NCBI GenBank assembly: GCA_003427395.1
Contig: BFEA01000355.1
Coordinates: forward strand, 1,125,515-1,154,939
Direction: 5' to 3'
Source of the DNA: Chara braunii
Lineage: Eukaryota > Streptophyta > Charophyceae > Charales > Characeae
DNA: 29,425 nucleotides
The notes beneath the pieces are model-generated. The model saw only the letters and a list, made by a program, of their open reading frames with translations. It searched no databases and was not told the DNA's origin. The translations under genes and the position numbers were made by a program. Shown in pieces: positions 26,878-29,425 of this stretch; the stretch's first letter is position 1; each line of letters starts with the position of its first letter.

Positions 26878-27258
26878 TAATCTAAACACCTTTCAATTTT
26901 TAAATTTTTAGAAGAATTTTTATGAGCGTGAAAAATTATCAAACTTGAAGTTTTTTTTTATCGCTGCCGAAATCTTCTTTCTTCCGGCTCCTAACTTTTG
27001 AAGGTCTCTGGAAACCGAGTTTTTTTGTCGGGGGGAATCGTGGTTTAATTGAAGCCTCGAGTAATCTATACACCTTTCAATTTTTAGATTTTTTTAAGCA
27101 TTCTTATAAGCACAAAAAATTGTAAAACTTGACGTCTTGTTTTTTGTTATCGCTCGGGATGTCTGCTTTCTTCAGGCCTACTAGCTTTTGAAGGTCCTGC
27201 AAAGTTATTTTTTGACTACTTGGAGGAATGGTGGTTTAATTGAAACCTCGAGTAATCT
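26878..27258 (+). repeat. Tandem duplication of a ~187-bp AT-rich unit
   Basis: Units at 26878-27061 and 27062-27252 each begin TAATCTANACACCTTTCAAT and contain TTTTGAAGGTC and GTGGTTTAATTGAA, then CCTCGAGTAATCT. A third unit starts at 27253 and breaks off after six bases. Many substitutions separate the copies, so the duplication is old. Confidence 0.9.
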
Positions 27259-27613
27259 TTGTAGCTCGAACTATTTTATGAAATCATGGTTTGGCCACTC
27301 CTTTTAATAATTGGTTATTCCTTATTGACTTGGTTTTTTATTATACTTTTTATTGCAACTGACAAAGTGTTACACTTTTAAAAAAAAAACATAAATATTA
27401 TAGGAGGTCACAATATCAATACTTATTTTAGACATGAAGAAACTTAAATATTATTCAATTTATCATTAAGGAGAGAAGACATAAGAGAAGGAAGCAAATA
27501 AATGCATATATTTGGTAGAAAAACTATAAGTTTTGTATGTCATATAAAATATATTTCATAACTTTAATGTATAAGTATCATATAGTGATAGGATGTATAA
27601 ATATATAATCACA
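27259..27613. other. AT-rich anonymous sequence
   Basis: No feature recognised. Confidence 0.4.
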
Positions 27614-28319
27614 CAGAGTTGCCAGGCTGAACGTACGGAAAACTTTAAGCTGAGCCCCGAACGTTCGCCCGTTCGGATCCCCGTAAGGGGCCCGAACCTG
27701 AAGGGGTTCAGACCCCGCAAAATACGATTTTGGTACCTAAATATTGTTATTTTTTTATGATTGTTTTTTTTCAGTTTTGTATAATGTAAGTTACCTGCCT
27801 CTTAGTCTTGAAGACATTCTGTGAAGCAAAAACATAATGAAAAATCGGTAAAGATGGAGGTTTCAAAACTTGCTTGTCCACTCACTAATGTTGTTTTTTT
27901 TCTCTTTTCATTTTTTTTTTCCTTTTATTTCGGGGAATGAGAAAAATTATTAGTTTTTCAAACCTTATTTGTGTGTTCTCTATTATGTTATATACACATA
28001 TATAAATTTTCATGGCATTTGGCAAAGCGAAAAAAAAAAAGAAAAATTTCCAAAGATGGCGGTGTCAAAATCGTGCTCGCCCACTCAATAATTTCTTTTT
28101 CGTTTTATTAAATTTTTATTTTTATTAATTTTATTTATTTATTGTGTTTGATTTCTATTTCAAATTTGGCAAATAATTTGGATGTAATATTGAGAAAAAT
28201 ATTATTCTTCGGTTTTTTTTTTTTTTTTTTTTTTTTTTCTGCGTTCGGCCGGCTGAACGCGTCGAGAGGGGGTATCGAACGTTCAGGTGTTCAGCAAGTC
28301 CCAAACGCCGGCAACCCTC
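27614..28319. mobile_element. hAT-like MITE (CAGRGTTGCC termini), about 700 bp
   Basis: Left terminus CAGAGTTGCC; right terminus GGCAACCCTC, its imperfect reverse complement. Subterminal GAACGTTC palindromes lie at both ends (about 27658 and 28276). Internally a segment resembling AAAGATGG..TCAAAAC..TGCT..CCACTC occurs at about 27849-27884 and again at 28052-28086. Homology to the element starting at 29149 confirms a dispersed family. Flanking 8-mers do not match well, so the exact ends are uncertain. No coding capacity. Confidence 0.7.
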
Positions 28320-28359
28320 AACTCATATATATATTTGAGAATATATGCAAAAAAAACTA

Positions 28360-28460
28360 TGTAGAAAATTCGGATATCCGACGGGCCATTTTATCCGGAA
28401 TTTTCAATCTGGATGAAAATTCCGGATTAATTCCGAATATGGAAAATTCCGGCCCTGAGC
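28360..28460. repeat. CCGGAATTTTC inverted-repeat cluster with a perfect 14-bp hairpin
   Basis: ATCCGGAATTTTCA at 28393-28406 and its exact reverse complement at 28414-28427 flank a 7-nt loop. The motif recurs at about 28442-28455 (GAAAATTCCGGCCCTG), which resembles a MITE terminus in reverse. Related TTATCCGG/CCAGATAATC motifs occur at 28826-28885. Confidence 0.8.
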
Positions 28461-29148
28461 AAAACATTTTTTTTTACCGAAAAAAAATTAATTGAAACAA
28501 TTCTGGAAAAAAAGTATGTTGTTCACATCAACGATAGAAACAACTTTTGGCTTGAGGCCATTGTTGATATCTCAACAGATAAAAACATAAAAATATAAAA
28601 CAGAAAAAAAAAATAATATTTGGATAAAAAATTATAAAACGAATCAAGCATCCCCCTTCTAAACCCCTTCATTCCCTATCTTACCCCCTTTCAACCCTTC
28701 CATGAATTATCAAGCTTTTTATGAAATAGGAACATAGTTCTATTGTATTTTGCATGCGCAATATTACTTTTTTTTTTTTTTTTTTTTTTTTTCTTTTTTT
28801 TACTATTTTTTTAATCATCTAGATTTTCGGATAATCCTAGCCCCCGATAATCTGGCCAGATAATCCGACCAGATTATCCGGCCAGGTATGCCGTGCTACA
28901 TAGAAGAAAATAGGTAAAAAAAATAAATATGTACATATACTAATTAAAATGAAAGTTGCAGATAAAAAAAATTATTAGATGATTACAAGTGACTTCTTGA
29001 GTTAGGCATGATGTGTTTTAATTCTCAAATATATGTATGCAAAATTGTTTTGTTTCTAAATTGCGGTATTTTTAATATGTTTTTACTACCACATATCACT
29101 GAAATATTTTATATTTTATAAGCATATAAAAAGAAAAATATATATATA
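28461..29148. other. AT-rich anonymous sequence with TTATCCGG-type inverted motifs
   Basis: A GATAATCTGGCCAGATAATC palindrome and related motifs at 28846-28885 may mark the other end of the element at 28360-28460. A long T-run (about 28769-28800) is present. No gene recognised. Confidence 0.45.
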
Positions 29149-29425
29149 CAGGGTTACCTAACCGAACGTTCGGGGGGGGTCGGACTGGCCCCCGAACGTT
29201 CGGGCGCTCAGGGTCCCGTTCGGGGGCCGAACACCTCCAGGTTCGGCCCCCGCCAAAAATAAGTTTTATTTTGTGACGTTTTTTTTGTGAGTTCTGTATG
29301 ACTTAACCTACACGCCTATAAATTTTGAAGTCATTCTGCTATGCCAAAAAAACATTAAAAATCGTCAAAGATGGGGCTGTCAAAACGTGCTCGCCCACTC
29401 GCTATTTTGTTTTTTTTTCACTTTT
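29149..29425 (+). mobile_element. hAT-like MITE, second copy, cut by the window edge
   Basis: Begins CAGGGTTACC with two CCGAACGTTCGG palindromes (about 29161 and 29192), then AT-rich sequence homologous to 27725-27905, including ATTCTG, CAAAGATGG and CTCGCCCACTCGCTA. The right end is outside the window. Confidence 0.75.

Noticed and set aside
27614-28327. 8-bp target duplication of the hAT-like MITE (TAATCACA versus AACTCATA)
   Set aside because: Too few matching bases; ends left approximate.
1-29425. CRISPR arrays, operons, riboswitches
   Set aside because: No regularly spaced direct repeats with unique spacers and no bacterial gene organisation; the DNA is eukaryotic nuclear in character.

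Overview
The window looks like nuclear DNA from a streptophyte, most likely a charophyte alga such as Chara. The evidence is: one intact-looking gene whose C-terminal half resembles the land-plant At1g63850-like family; plant-type U6 snRNA sequences; L1-type LINEs with the plant zf-RVT tail; a Ty3/gypsy element primed by initiator Met-tRNA; and abundant microsatellites. Naming the genus is inference. No bacterial, organellar or viral-genome organisation was seen.

Layout. 1-5084 (minus) is a decayed Ty3/gypsy element: gag, an unrecognised post-gag region, RT, RNase H, an unexpected PHD finger and a truncated integrase. Its primer-binding site is at 5071-5084, and a putative LTR lies beyond it. 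5.6-8.2 kb is mostly anonymous, with one (CT)n tract. 8194-8338 is a small poly(A) retroposon with target duplications. 8391-9163 (plus) is a LINE ORF2 C-terminal remnant. 9547-12910 (minus) is a half-LINE: ORF1 plus endonuclease, no reverse transcriptase, and its own poly(A). 13755-14006 (minus) is a tRNA-like SINE with a duplicated head. 15033-16973 (plus) is the only convincing host gene; it is preceded by two long (GA)n tracts and followed by pyrimidine-rich DNA. 18.8-19.26 kb is a 60-bp tandem array. 19926-20179 is an 8-bp-TSD inverted-repeat element followed by an unremoved sequencing junction adapter. 20.6-21.1 kb holds segmental duplications. 22430-22543 (minus) is a retroposed U6 pseudogene, 22763-22896 the second copy of the small retroposon, and 22893-23290 (minus) a DUF7869-like fragment. 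24260-25499 (minus) is another LINE 3' end. 26035-26622 contains two nested inverted-repeat elements with a hammerhead-like core between (TA)n tracts. 26.9-27.25 kb is a ~187-bp tandem duplication, and 27.6-29.4 kb holds two copies of a hAT-like MITE.

The genes do not form a pathway. The unifying theme is LINE-driven retroposition (two small retroposons, a tailed U6 copy, truncated LINEs) on top of cut-and-paste MITEs. Stop codons in the gypsy element all fit transition mutations. Parts of the window are assembly-limited: Ns sit only in repeats, G-runs occur at edges, and one library adapter is embedded in the sequence.
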